This document shows positions 19,424 to 27,638 of a stretch of DNA of 50,633 nucleotides, piece after piece. Position numbers and translations under genes: made by a program. The DNA is from Parachlamydiaceae bacterium (GTDB taxonomy: Bacteria > Chlamydiota > Chlamydiia > Chlamydiales > Parachlamydiaceae): NCBI GenBank assembly GCA_013816265.1, contig JACDES010000005.1, forward strand, positions 1 to 50,633, written 5' to 3'. The number at the start of each line of letters is the position of its first letter. The stretch's first letter is position 1. The notes below the pieces were generated by a model. The model did not search any database, was not told where the DNA came from, and saw only the letters and a program-made list of their open reading frames with translations.

Positions 19424-19754
19424 GTTAGCTCGGTAGAGCGTCTGTTCTAAGCCCAGAGTGACCTTAAGGGAACTCTGGGTAAATAAAAAAAAAGAATTGA
19501 GCCCGTTTCAGGGCGATTCAAATACGATATTATACAAATTTAATTTTTAGATTGATCGATAAAATAGATTCATCATTGAAAGAAGCATCACAAAACAAAA
19601 GTTATAACTCAAACTGTTTTTTTTGATTTAAAGAAAAATTAAATTATTAACTCACATTTGATTCGCCCTGAAACGGGCTCCATAGATTTTTTAGTTTCCC
19701 AGAGTTCCCTTAGGGTCACTCTGGGCTTTGAACAGACGCTCTACCGAGCTAACG
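19424..19754. mobile_element. 331-bp inverted-repeat element, family C (MITE-like)
   Basis: The left arm, from GTTAGCTCGGTAGAGCGTCT through CCCAGAGTGACC...GGGAACTCTGGG and GAGCCCGTTTCAGGGCGATT, is repeated in inverse orientation on the right (19656-19754). The arms are about 100 bp each around an AT-rich centre of about 130 bp. Each arm holds two hairpins (CCCAGAGT.../ACTCTGGG and GCCCGTTTCAGGGC). No ORF. A further left arm lies at 50331-50450, and a degraded piece at about 19888-19945. The 19352-20131 gap is otherwise AT-rich and non-coding. Confidence 0.8.
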
Positions 19755-19965
19755 AGGAGTAGCTAGAGCGAAAGCCATTTATTGCTACAGTCTATTTCTT
19801 ATTTTGACATTATAGCCCTCAGAGATCCTCAGGTTATCAATATTTAACTACTCCAAAGGGGTTCGTCTTCATTAATTGAATCTTTTGTTGAGCGACCTTA
19901 AGGGAATTCACGAATAAAGCCCGTTTCGTGGAATAGCGTCAAATGCAGGCATTATGATGGATTTG

Positions 19966-20107
19966 GCGCTTCATAACAAAGCGAAAGAGGGCTTTCGCAC
20001 TCCAAACGCTTTGCGTGGCTTTAAGAAATATTTAAGCTATAGATTTCTAAAAGCTACGCGTAGCGTTTGGAGTGCGAAAGCCCTCTTTCGCTTTGTTATG
20101 AAGCGCC
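19966..20107. repeat. Compact family B REP-like inverted element
   Basis: A 142-bp copy with about 40-bp inverted ends starting TTGGCGCTTCATAACAAAGC and ending GCTTTGTTATGAAGCGCCGA. Here the hairpin reads GCGAAAGAGGGCTTTCGC, a compensated variant of the usual GCGAAAGAGGACTTTCGC; the same G/C change is present in the other arm. It lies just past the 3' end of tal, where it could also act as a transcription barrier. Confidence 0.82.
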
Positions 20108-20131
20108 GAATCTGTCACCATATTTTCAAAA

Positions 20132-21097
20132 TTAATTCAAATTATACATCTTTCTAAGAAGATCCTCGAGCTTACCCGCATCTTTTGCAAAGTTGCGTAT
20201 GCCTTCTGATAACTTCTCCGTCGCCATCGCCTCATTGTTGAGCAACCAACGGTACGTTTTTTCATCGATATTTATTTCAGGAATATTCATCGCCTTACTT
20301 TTTGCAACATCTAATTTACGAAGCACAGGAGCATCTGAAGCTTCTAATTCTCCTAAATATTGGGGAGAAATCGTTAAAAGATCGCAGCCAGCAAGTTCTA
20401 ATATCTCTTCCTTATTACGGAAACTTGCTCCCATGATCTGCGTTTTATATCCATACTTTTTGTAATAATGGTAAATCTCAGTAACAGATTGAACTCCTGG
20501 ATCTTCTGTAGGAGCATAACTGCTTACCCCTGTACTTTTTTTATACCAATCTAAAATTCGGCCTACAAATGGTGAAATCAAGGTGGCATTAGCTTTTGCG
20601 CAATGAATTGCTTGTGCTAAACTAAACATGAGTGTCATATTGCAATGAATACCCATCTTTTCTAGTTCTTTTGCTGCAAGGCCCCCTTCCCATGTGGAAG
20701 CTAACTTGATCAAAATTCTATTTCTATCAATTCCCATTTCCTCATAAAGGGCAATAAGAGACTGGCCTTTTTTAATGCTTCCCTCGACGTCAAAGGAAAG
20801 ACGCGCATCTACCTCTGTAGAAACACGGCCTGGGATTGATTTTAATATTTCGCATCCCACATTGACGAAAAGCTTATCCATAAATACGGACATTTGCTTT
20901 TCAGGTGTTTTTGCATGACTTTTGCTATATTGATAAGCATCTTCAATAAGAGGCTTATATTCCGGTTTTTCTACCGCAGAAAATATCAAAGAAGGATTCG
21001 TTGTTGCGTCTGTAGGCTTATATTTTTTTACCGCTTCGATATCACCGGTGTCTACCACGATAGTGGTCATTTTTTTTAATTGTTCTAATTGATTCAT
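20132..21097 (-). CDS. tal: Transaldolase
   Basis: Transaldolase of the non-oxidative pentose phosphate pathway: it moves a dihydroxyacetone unit between sugar phosphates (sedoheptulose 7-phosphate and glyceraldehyde 3-phosphate to erythrose 4-phosphate and fructose 6-phosphate). At 321 residues it has the TalB-type length. The Schiff-base lysine is K131 in [17 protein letters not shown] (33-37) and the H-C-N-M-T-L-M-F-S segment are conserved. AGGAG precedes the start. It follows the zinc-ribbon gene by 17 bp on the same strand, so the two are co-transcribed. In C. trachomatis tal sits next to rpoC; here mobile elements and the accessory island separate them. A family B hairpin lies directly after its stop. 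Confidence 0.98.
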   Translation of the reverse strand: MNQLEQLKKMTTIVVDTGDIEAVKKYKPTDATTNPSLIFSAVEKPEYKPLIEDAYQYSKSHAKTPEKQMSVFMDKLFVNVGCEILKSIPGRVSTEVDARLSFDVEGSIKKGQSLIALYEEMGIDRNRILIKLASTWEGGLAAKELEKMGIHCNMTLMFSLAQAIHCAKANATLISPFVGRILDWYKKSTGVSSYAPTEDPGVQSVTEIYHYYKKYGYKTQIMGASFRNKEEILELAGCDLLTISPQYLGELEASDAPVLRKLDVAKSKAMNIPEINIDEKTYRWLLNNEAMATEKLSEGIRNFAKDAGKLEDLLRKMYNLN

Positions 21098-21114
21098 AGA
21101 TAACTCCTGTAGAT

Positions 21115-21486
21115 TTACTCTAAAACTGGGACATCCTTTGATGGTTCTATACGAAATGAAATCGTCAATGGTTGCTCGCCTATCATAAGATCCAATGTTG
21201 AATTTAATCGTGTGAGCAATAGTTTATATGGAATCTTTATCTCGCGATCACCAATATAGATACCAACAGAGGTATTTGATAATATTTCATCTGATTGTTG
21301 AATTTGACGGCATAATCCTTCAAATTTACGCAATTGTCGCCTGAGAACTTCATCGCTGAAATCGTAGATTAATGAACATTCTGGACAGGATATTTCACCT
21401 TCCATTTTATCCAACTCAAAAATAGAAAAACAAACAGATGTCTTGCATGATTGGCAGGAAAATTCGAGTTTATGGCCCTTTTGCAT
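21115..21486 (-). CDS. Zinc-ribbon hypothetical protein, first gene of the tal operon
   Basis: A 123-residue protein with an N-terminal zinc ribbon C11-x2-C14 and C34-x2-C37 (F-S-C-Q-S-C and I-S-C-P-E-C), then a helical linker and a C-terminal beta-rich part. It lies 17 bp upstream of tal in the same orientation. As I recall, C. trachomatis has a small gene beside tal (CT312, annotated as a predicted ferredoxin), so this may be its positional counterpart. The cysteine spacing here suits zinc, not an iron-sulphur cluster. The function is unknown. Confidence 0.8.
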   Translation of the reverse strand: MQKGHKLEFSCQSCKTSVCFSIFELDKMEGEISCPECSLIYDFSDEVLRRQLRKFEGLCRQIQQSDEILSNTSVGIYIGDREIKIPYKLLLTRLNSTLDLMIGEQPLTISFRIEPSKDVPVLE

Positions 21487-21839
21487 GTTTTTTTAGCCTT
21501 AATATTTACAATATCAATAATATTTCTATTCTTATAATACATCAAAAAAAGAATTTAATCAATTGTAATTCAGTGTGTTAGATTTGATTTTGTATCATCA
21601 TCGAAATGATTACAGATATTTTAGAATAATCGGAAAAAATTTGGAAGCTATTTACCTAATAGACTTCCTGCTTAAATAGATTTGCTTGCAAAAACTGCCC
21701 TTTTTGGCAACTTTATCGTTAATAAAGACAAAACTGAGGTTTTTAGTCATAATAAAGTTATTATTTGATAAAATAGTATATAAGGGAATGAGTTAATTTT
21801 AGGTTATTAACCCCAACTTTGGTTTTTATGAGGTATATT
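21487..21839. promoter_or_regulatory. AT-rich divergent region with a family F repeat fragment
   Basis: This gap of about 350 bases separates the tal operon from the divergent hypothetical pair. It should hold both promoters, but I cannot place them. The segment 21673-21722 (CTTAAATAGATTTGCTTGCA onward, with CCCTTTTTGGCA) resembles the repeat between atpI and atpK at 34175-34327. Confidence 0.45.
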
Positions 21840-22844
21840 ATGATATGGCGACCTATTGATTTTCATGGAATTGTAAGTTTGGATAAAAGTTTAGTCGAAC
21901 AAATTGAAAGCTACCTACAAGAAAAAGAAACAAGACTCGCGAATCAAATTCTAAACTGTATTCCAACAACAGCTGTAGAAACAACAAAGCCTATTTTACC
22001 TACTGGAATATGGGTGCATTTAAAGTTATCTGATGCTTTAGAAGTCTTTAGTAAAAAAATTCGATTATTAAGTCGCGAGCAATTGCTTGCAATCAGTCCT
22101 GACAAGGGAGAAAAGATCATAAAGGATTTAAATGCGACCTTTTGGGAATTCACAGAAGTATTAGAAGGGTGTGTGGTTGAGTTGTTTCAACAAATTAAAC
22201 TTGTTAATGTGGATCAATGGCATCGATCTATTTCAGAAGTTGTAAAAGCAATAAAAGACATGCTTATGCATTATTTGGACGATTTGATATGGGTGATACG
22301 TCGTTTAGAGACACCTTTGAGTGAATATAGAAAAAAAATGGGTTTTACAACTGTAGGGTGGGAGAATATATTCAATAGAAATCAATCACAATTAGATCCG
22401 AATTTATTAATTAATTTGAATAAGAGTGAGGAATATTTAAAGAGCCAATACGATGAGTTTTATAAAGGTTTTATAGAATATACTGTTCTTAGCACTAAGG
22501 TGGAAGATTATCTAGAAAAAATGAAGAATTATCCGATATTAGCCCTATTGGATGTATATGATCAAAATCTTTATGTAGATGTCTACAGACTTTTAAAATT
22601 GCGAGAACTTAATACTCATCCTAAAGCAGCTTTAGCACAAGAAACGGTGAGATCACTAAAGCAATTAGCTAGTATTAAAGTTGTCAGTAAAGTGTTCAAA
22701 ACATATTACAAGGAACTCAAAGACGCATTTTTCAAAACTAGCATTGAGCTTAAATCATTGGCAAAAGAGTCCAGTGATATTGTTAAAAGTACAACAAATT
22801 TAAAGATTAAGGTTCGAGAGTATCTCATGAGCTCCAGAATTTGA
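21840..22844 (+). CDS. Hypothetical helical protein, 334 aa
   Basis: Not recognised. I chose the ATG at 21840 because GAGG lies 6 bases upstream; the ATG at 21819 would add seven residues and has no such site. The protein is soluble, almost entirely helical and charged, with long heptad-like stretches (about residues 60-150 and 240-330). There is no signal peptide or transmembrane segment. The next gene begins within a few bases of its stop, and the two products have the same overall character, suggesting a paired or complex-forming function. A convergent terminator follows the second gene. Confidence 0.75.
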   Translation: MIWRPIDFHGIVSLDKSLVEQIESYLQEKETRLANQILNCIPTTAVETTKPILPTGIWVHLKLSDALEVFSKKIRLLSREQLLAISPDKGEKIIKDLNATFWEFTEVLEGCVVELFQQIKLVNVDQWHRSISEVVKAIKDMLMHYLDDLIWVIRRLETPLSEYRKKMGFTTVGWENIFNRNQSQLDPNLLINLNKSEEYLKSQYDEFYKGFIEYTVLSTKVEDYLEKMKNYPILALLDVYDQNLYVDVYRLLKLRELNTHPKAALAQETVRSLKQLASIKVVSKVFKTYYKELKDAFFKTSIELKSLAKESSDIVKSTTNLKIKVREYLMSSRI

Positions 22845-22852
22845 TAGTGACG

Positions 22853-23731
22853 ATGGAAAAGTATCGCGAGTTTATGCTTGAAACAGATCCAAATCCATAT
22901 GTGCGCTCACGTTGGGGCTTTAAAGAATGGTCTGTTGCACCGGAGCCGGAGAAAGCTAAAGCGCTATTAAATCAAATCTATGACGCCGAAGAGATGAATA
23001 GATGGTATAAAGATTTTATTGATGCTTTAGAGGAAGATCCTTTTTCGCAAGAAAGAAAAGAAAATCAAGCACATCAAGAAATTGAGAGATTATTACATGA
23101 GATGGGACAGCCCCTCATATCCAAAATGATGATGCGCAATCGTGTGGAGCAATTATTAGCTTATATTAAGGCATGTGATGAAGTAAGTAGCCCTCATTAT
23201 GAAACAATTAATTACATAGAAGATGTATTTTCCAAGGCATTACGATTAGATTGGAAATATCATCTTTTGCATGAATTTACACTATTTAAGAAGCTATATA
23301 ACATTCATCAAGGGCTAGTAGAAAGGGTTGATGATCCCGCGCATGCCTATCGAATCGAGCGATTTAATAATTTATTTGATCAGATAGAGAGATGGGTTCG
23401 AAAAGGGGATGTTTATTCTCATATTCACGAGATTGAAGTGGATATCAATGACATGAAAACTTATTTACAAGATTTTTTAGCTGTAGTTCAACGCGCGTCG
23501 AAGGAAAAGAGCGTTGATCCATTTTTGGACGATACAATTCAGAGATTTAGGCATCAGTTGTTAGAATATCGCTATTTGTTTGGGCAATTTTTCAATGATA
23601 TAATGAGTAGGAATAATGAGGGACAGCAATTAAGGAATCAATTTTTATATGTGGATCAATATTTTGAGACTTTGGAGTCTTTGTTGAATGAATTGAAGGT
23701 GTCTTGGGAAGGGACGGGAGAGAATAAGTAA
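22853..23731 (+). CDS. Hypothetical helical protein, 292 aa
   Basis: Not recognised. The frame is also open from a TTG at 22841 that overlaps the upstream stop; the ATG at 22853 (M-E-K-Y-R-E-F-M-L) is the simpler start, though no strong ribosome site precedes either. The sequence is soluble and alpha-helical, with W-G-F-K-E-W near residue 22 and a helical repeat feel throughout. It is translationally close to the upstream gene and should be co-transcribed with it. Its stop codon lies inside the stem of a terminator hairpin (23727-23752). Confidence 0.75.
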   Translation: MEKYREFMLETDPNPYVRSRWGFKEWSVAPEPEKAKALLNQIYDAEEMNRWYKDFIDALEEDPFSQERKENQAHQEIERLLHEMGQPLISKMMMRNRVEQLLAYIKACDEVSSPHYETINYIEDVFSKALRLDWKYHLLHEFTLFKKLYNIHQGLVERVDDPAHAYRIERFNNLFDQIERWVRKGDVYSHIHEIEVDINDMKTYLQDFLAVVQRASKEKSVDPFLDDTIQRFRHQLLEYRYLFGQFFNDIMSRNNEGQQLRNQFLYVDQYFETLESLLNELKVSWEGTGENK

Positions 23732-23752
23732 AAGGGCCTAAGCCCTTTTACT
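23727..23752. terminator. Bidirectional intrinsic terminator between convergent genes
   Basis: A perfect 11-bp stem AGTAAAAGGGC / GCCCTTTTACT with a 4-base loop overlaps the stop codon of the upstream gene. It has A-rich and T-rich flanks on both sides, so it can stop the plus-strand pair and the minus-strand gene ending at 23774. Confidence 0.82.
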
Positions 23753-23773
23753 AAATTTTGGCTAATTGATAGC

Positions 23774-24040
23774 TTAGTTCGAGCTTGAATCAGATCCAAA
23801 ATGTGAGTTAGAAGAAGACGAGCTACCGCCATGGCTATGACGGCTAGATACTGCGATAATGATACCAGCAGCAACTAATGCACCTATTGGGAGCCATACT
23901 GACATATTAGATGCGCTTGAGCCATCATTATATGCAGCACCGTTATCTTCATAATATGGTTCTTGACTGTTAGCTGTGCTTGCAGTTGCTACCATCGCCA
24001 TTACAGCCATAGAAGCAATTAATTTTTGCAATGTTTTCAT
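23774..24040 (-). CDS. Small exported Ser/His-rich membrane protein (paralogue 1)
   Basis: An 88-residue protein. A cleavable-looking signal peptide covers about residues 1-25 (A-S-T-A-N-S-Q). A short acidic/Tyr segment follows, then one transmembrane helix (about 50-65, after V-W-L-P-I-G-A-L-V-A-A-G), and a C-terminal tail rich in Ser, His and Gly. The 139-aa protein at 24236 and the 101-aa protein at 25560 share the same order: signal peptide, short extracytoplasmic segment with P-I-G or similar before a helix, and a poly-Ser/His tail. AAGGA lies upstream of the ATG. The function is unknown; surface or metal-binding roles are guesses. Confidence 0.78.
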   Translation of the reverse strand: MKTLQKLIASMAVMAMVATASTANSQEPYYEDNGAAYNDGSSASNMSVWLPIGALVAAGIIIAVSSRHSHGGSSSSSNSHFGSDSSSN

Positions 24041-24235
24041 GATTTTTATTCCTTATTGGTACTTTTCACGTGTTCAAGCTTTTCAATCCCGTAAATACTA
24101 TTCACCCGAGAGTGAAAAAGCCTATAAAGCTTTACGCCTTACTTATGACTTAAAATTAAAATTTCATGCAATCATTTTTTTTCATATTTCAAATTTTAAT
24201 GAATAAATAATTGCTAGTTATTGATTTGGAACAAG

Positions 24236-24655
24236 TTAGCGTGATGAACTGCTGCTTGATCCAGACATTGTACTAGGCACTCTACTGCTACTACTGCTAC
24301 TGCTAAAGCTTCCGCTACTACTAAAACTACTGCTGCTGAAACTACTACTATTGCTGCTGCATGATCCCGAGTGAGAGTTGTGGCATGAGCTGCTGCTACT
24401 GCTGCCTGAGTGGCTTTTGTCAGCAAAACCTAGGAAAATTGCAGCTCCAATAAGTACTCCTATAGGTACGTAAGCTGACCAATGAGCAGCACGAGCGCCT
24501 CCGTAATATGCAGGGCTTGATTGATCATCAACATAGGCTTCTTGTACAGGGGTCCCATCTGCAACAGAACCTTCAATAGGTTCTTGGCCTCTTAAAGGTG
24601 TTGTAAGGATAGCCATTAACATAGTCAACAGAGCTAATTTGTGAAATATTTGCAT
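24236..24655 (-). CDS. Small exported Ser-rich membrane protein (paralogue 2)
   Basis: A 139-residue member of the local family. Signal peptide about 1-24 (ending L-R-G-Q), Y/D-rich segment, then Y-V-P-I-G-V-L-I-G-A-A-I leading a transmembrane helix (about 65-80). A tail of about 55 residues follows that is more than half serine, with two His-Ser-Gly-Ser repeats and two Cys. The serine tail is encoded by mixed AGC/AGT codons, so the repeat is at protein level more than at DNA level. AAAGGA precedes the ATG. It probably arose by duplication with its neighbours at 23774 and 25560 and expansion of the tail. Confidence 0.78.
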   Translation of the reverse strand: MQIFHKLALLTMLMAILTTPLRGQEPIEGSVADGTPVQEAYVDDQSSPAYYGGARAAHWSAYVPIGVLIGAAIFLGFADKSHSGSSSSSSCHNSHSGSCSSNSSSFSSSSFSSSGSFSSSSSSSRVPSTMSGSSSSSSR

Positions 24656-24852
24656 AAAATTCCTTTATCAATCTAAATTTACACTTCTTAAGATTAAAGT
24701 TTGAATAAGCAACACCTGCTTTCAAAGCGCATTTTATGGATTAAAATTAAAATTTACGCAATCTTTTTGTTTCAGCAATCAAGATTGATTGGGCAGTATA
24801 GGGGTAATATTTGATACACTAACCATAGTGCAAATTAGGTCACCAATTGCGC

Positions 24853-25020
24853 CCTCTCTTTGTGTCTTTGTGTCTTTGTGTTTAATCCTCACGTAACCAT
24901 GCTTAAAATGAGCTTAGAGAAATTCAACACAAAGACACAAAGACACGAAGAGGAGTTCGATGGTAACTAAGTTTACCTTTCATTCTCCAAGGCCCTTTCT
25001 TTGTGTCTTTGTGTTTAATT
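24853..25020. repeat. CTTTGTGTCTTTGTG repeat, family D, three copies
   Basis: Three copies of a TTTGTGTCTTTGTGTTTAAT-type repeat, two on the plus strand (24855-24884 and 24995-25020) and one inverted (24925-24952). They lie in the 406-base non-coding gap between exported-protein genes. The same repeat recurs as an inverted pair at 47011-47130. Similar CTTCGTGTCTTTGTG repeats are seen in many unrelated bacterial genomes; their function is not known to me. Confidence 0.75.
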
Positions 25021-25061
25021 ATAACGTAACTATATTTAAGTGAATTTTTCTATACGATCAT

Positions 25062-25550
25062 TTATTCGATTTCGATTTCCATCAATTTTTCGTATGCTTC
25101 TTGAAACTTGTCTGGGATGACATTTATTTGATTTCGACCCAAATTTAGAATGAATGATTGATCATTTAAAAGGAGTTCGATGATGTAATTAGTTACATCT
25201 TCAGGAAAAAGAATTTTTTGGCAACCTGCTAGTCGGTAAGGGTAAAAAATAAGGGCTTCTTCACCTTCAATGATGAGTTTAACGCAGGCTCTAGAAGGAT
25301 CATCCGCGTAAGGAGGGACTAATAGGAGATACAAATTGAGGTACATGCGTATACCTGAGCGAGTTCGATCTAATTCCAATCCAACATGGCTAGTAGCATT
25401 ATCGGGTTCTAAGAATAATCTACCGGCATTATAAGAAGGGCATTGAGTCGTTATTTCCATTAAACTCCATTCTCTGCATTTTGTTGTGCAGCCTAATAGA
25501 GATAAAAGACAAAGGGCGCATAACGCCCTTTGAATGATTGAAATTTTCAT
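25062..25550 (-). CDS. Hypothetical lipoprotein, 162 aa
   Basis: A 162-residue secreted lipoprotein. The signal peptide ends in L-L-G-C with Cys21 as the lipid anchor. The mature part is beta-rich and carries two more early Cys (C25 and C35). There is no family match I can name. It starts 9 bp after the stop of the 101-aa Ser-rich gene on the same strand, so the two are one transcription unit, placing a lipoprotein in the same locus as the Ser-rich exported family. Confidence 0.78.
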   Translation of the reverse strand: MKISIIQRALCALCLLSLLGCTTKCREWSLMEITTQCPSYNAGRLFLEPDNATSHVGLELDRTRSGIRMYLNLYLLLVPPYADDPSRACVKLIIEGEEALIFYPYRLAGCQKILFPEDVTNYIIELLLNDQSFILNLGRNQINVIPDKFQEAYEKLMEIEIE

Positions 25551-25559
25551 ACGATTGTT

Positions 25560-25865
25560 TTAGTTAGATGATGAAGAGGATGATCCTGATGAGAAGGAAG
25601 AACTAGCTGATCCTGAGTGAGCATGGCTGGATGAACTGGAAGATGAGTGATCATGGGAATTTTGCACAGCCAATGCAATCACAGCAACTAGAGCTACAGT
25701 ACCCAAAGCTATTGCAGGAGCTAAATTTGTTGCTGCTCTAGATTCATCATAAGCAAAGCCACCAGTGTCTGTTACATATGTTACAGCATCAAGACGGATA
25801 GTTGAGGATAAGCCTACTGTGGCTAGGATGACCAAACAAGTAAGCATCCTTTTTAATTTTGTCAT
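25560..25865 (-). CDS. Small exported Ser/His-rich membrane protein (paralogue 3)
   Basis: A 101-residue third member of the local family. Signal peptide about 1-27, Thr/Asp/Tyr-rich segment, then A-P-A-I-A-L-G-T-V-A-L-V-A starting a transmembrane helix (about 49-66). The tail contains N-S-H-D-H-S and H-A-H-S-G-S followed by Ser runs. AGGAGA lies ahead of the ATG. It heads a two-gene unit with the lipoprotein at 25062-25550. Confidence 0.78.
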   Translation of the reverse strand: MTKLKRMLTCLVILATVGLSSTIRLDAVTYVTDTGGFAYDESRAATNLAPAIALGTVALVAVIALAVQNSHDHSSSSSSSHAHSGSASSSFSSGSSSSSSN

Positions 25866-25883
25866 ATAAATTCTCCTTCGTGT

Positions 25884-26780
25884 TTATATATTTATTTCAA
25901 ATAAATCATTCTGAACTTTTTGTATAACGAATGTCTTCCAATCCGAACTCATCTCACCAAATTTCTGGTTTATTGTTTCAACAAATGGAGTCCAACCAGA
26001 TTTTTGGAATTGTTCGCTCTTGAATGTTTCGGATTTAATTTTGTCGATTGTTAGCGTTGGTTGTTCTTGTTTCTTTTGAACGAGGGCGGTATTCCATTTG
26101 GTGAGCAAATCTTGATAAGCCGTTTGGAGTATTGCTTTCTTTTTTGGGTCGCTTACAGTTTCAAAGATGTTTTTATTCACACGTAGTGAACGCATAGACT
26201 TAAAAAATTCTTGGTAAAATTTAGGAAATTCATCTTTTAGAGCAGACGCTGTTAAAATATAAACCTTTCCATTTTTTATAAGGATCACATGCATGAGGCG
26301 TACATCGCCCCATTGATTCTTGGTATCTACTTGAGATAAGTTTGCTGGCCCAGCTTCTGTCGTAATGGAGCCTAAGTCTTTCCAAACATATCCTTGAGAA
26401 TCATTCATTGACTTTACAATTCTTAAATATTGCTTTAAAGATCCCTTATAAGGCTCTGTACTAAGGTTTAAAGAAGGAGGAAAAGTTTTATCACCTTTTC
26501 CAACAACCATAATTTTTACTGATGGTGGAAGTGAGGATGAATCTGCTACATTCCAGCTAGGAGGAGGTGTGAATATAACGATTTCTTCTTCTAGCTTTTT
26601 TATATCAACTGTTGGGTTTGTCCCTTCTTGTTTTGGTGGGGTTGCAGTGTCAATTCGTGTTACAGGGACACTCGATGCAGTTATTGGTTCATTTTTTGTC
26701 GGAGTTTCAATAACTTCAGCGTTAGCAAAAAATAAAATCGTGCATAATAATATAGATAAGGGGAGTATGAATTTTTTCAT
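25884..26780 (-). CDS. Exported protein with a PsbP/DcrB-like region, 298 aa
   Basis: A 298-residue protein with a signal peptide (about 1-21, ending F-A-N-A) and a Pro/Thr-rich linker. Residues about 70-200 resemble the PsbP/DcrB fold pattern: F-T-P-P-P-S-W near 70, then G-K-V-Y-I-L-T-A-S-A-L-K followed by F-x-x-F-F-x-S-M-R-S-L. The C-terminal 90 residues are helical and charged. GAGG precedes the ATG. It is divergent from atpE. In C. trachomatis the gene beside atpE is CT311, reported as a host-targeted protein, so this could be its positional counterpart; I have not been able to confirm homology. It lies 18 bp upstream of the 101-aa gene on the same strand. Confidence 0.78.
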   Translation of the reverse strand: MKKFILPLSILLCTILFFANAEVIETPTKNEPITASSVPVTRIDTATPPKQEGTNPTVDIKKLEEEIVIFTPPPSWNVADSSSLPPSVKIMVVGKGDKTFPPSLNLSTEPYKGSLKQYLRIVKSMNDSQGYVWKDLGSITTEAGPANLSQVDTKNQWGDVRLMHVILIKNGKVYILTASALKDEFPKFYQEFFKSMRSLRVNKNIFETVSDPKKKAILQTAYQDLLTKWNTALVQKKQEQPTLTIDKIKSETFKSEQFQKSGWTPFVETINQKFGEMSSDWKTFVIQKVQNDLFEINI

Positions 26781-27003
26781 GAGTAAATCCTCAGATTTAA
26801 TAATAAGGATTAAGTGATTATCATGTTGGGGGATTTTTTTGCGATCTTTTTCTTAGTAAAAGATACAATAACCTGAATTTTGTTATTATTTTTTTCCTAG
26901 CTTGAAAATTTCTTTCAAAGAGAATATAGTGATCGAAATGAATGAAATAGATAGAAAAATCCAAAAGCAGCCAACTTAAACCCCTTTCCCGAGTTGAATC
27001 AAA

Positions 27004-27630
27004 ATGAAAACATTGGAAACAGGCCAAGATAAAATAAGCAAAATCTGTGACAAATTACGTCGCGAAACGTTAGAACCCGCGAAGGATGAGGCACATCTTA
27101 TTATTGAAGCAGCTAAAAAAAAGGCTGATGAAATCATTCTAGAAGCAGAAAAGCATGCTGAACAAATTATCAAGAATGCAAAAGGCCAAATAGAACAAGA
27201 GCGGAATGTCTTTCATTCATCCATGCAGCAAGCTTCTAAACAGGCTGTAGAAGCCTTAAAGCAAGATATTGAACAACATGTTTTCAATCAGGAATTACAT
27301 CTCGTTCTCGAAAAACAACTTGCAGATCCTAAAGTTATCGCTCAGTTAATCAATGGTATTGTGAAAGCACTTGAAAATGAAGGTTTGAGCGTCGATTTAA
27401 CCGCAGTAATTCCTAAGACTGTTTCTGCCCAAGAGGTGAGCGCGTTATTACTTGATGCCGTACAGAAAAGATTGAAAAATAAACCATTAGAGATTGGAAA
27501 TTTTTCCGGAGGTGTTCAACTAAAACTCCAAGGAAAAAGAATGACGATAGATCTTACTGAACAAGCACTGAAAGAATTATTATCGAATTATGTAAGAAAA
27601 GATTTCCGTCAACTGATCTTTAGTCATTGA
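27004..27630 (+). CDS. atpE: V-type ATP synthase subunit E
   Basis: Peripheral-stalk subunit of the V/A-type rotary ATPase, 208 residues. The N-terminal half is one long Ala/Glu/Lys-rich helix (about 15-90), typical of the stator stalk. The C-terminal half is the globular part that caps the A3B3 head, with the segment F-S-G-G-V-Q-L near residue 175. It is the first gene of the operon E-DUF2764-A-B-D-I-K, in the order known for chlamydiae. It is divergent from the exported protein at 26780, so the operon promoter should lie in 26781-27003. Only a weak GAG precedes the start. Confidence 0.93.
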   Translation: MKTLETGQDKISKICDKLRRETLEPAKDEAHLIIEAAKKKADEIILEAEKHAEQIIKNAKGQIEQERNVFHSSMQQASKQAVEALKQDIEQHVFNQELHLVLEKQLADPKVIAQLINGIVKALENEGLSVDLTAVIPKTVSAQEVSALLLDAVQKRLKNKPLEIGNFSGGVQLKLQGKRMTIDLTEQALKELLSNYVRKDFRQLIFSH

Positions 27631-27638
27631 GGCAATAA

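Noticed and set aside
19424..19520. Possible tRNA gene
   Set aside because: D-arm-like and T-loop-like boxes are too far apart, and no acceptor or anticodon stem can be formed.
24214..24426. 70-codon frame overlapping the Ser-rich gene
   Set aside because: It reads the serine-codon repeat in another frame; the 139-aa frame has the signal peptide and ribosome site.
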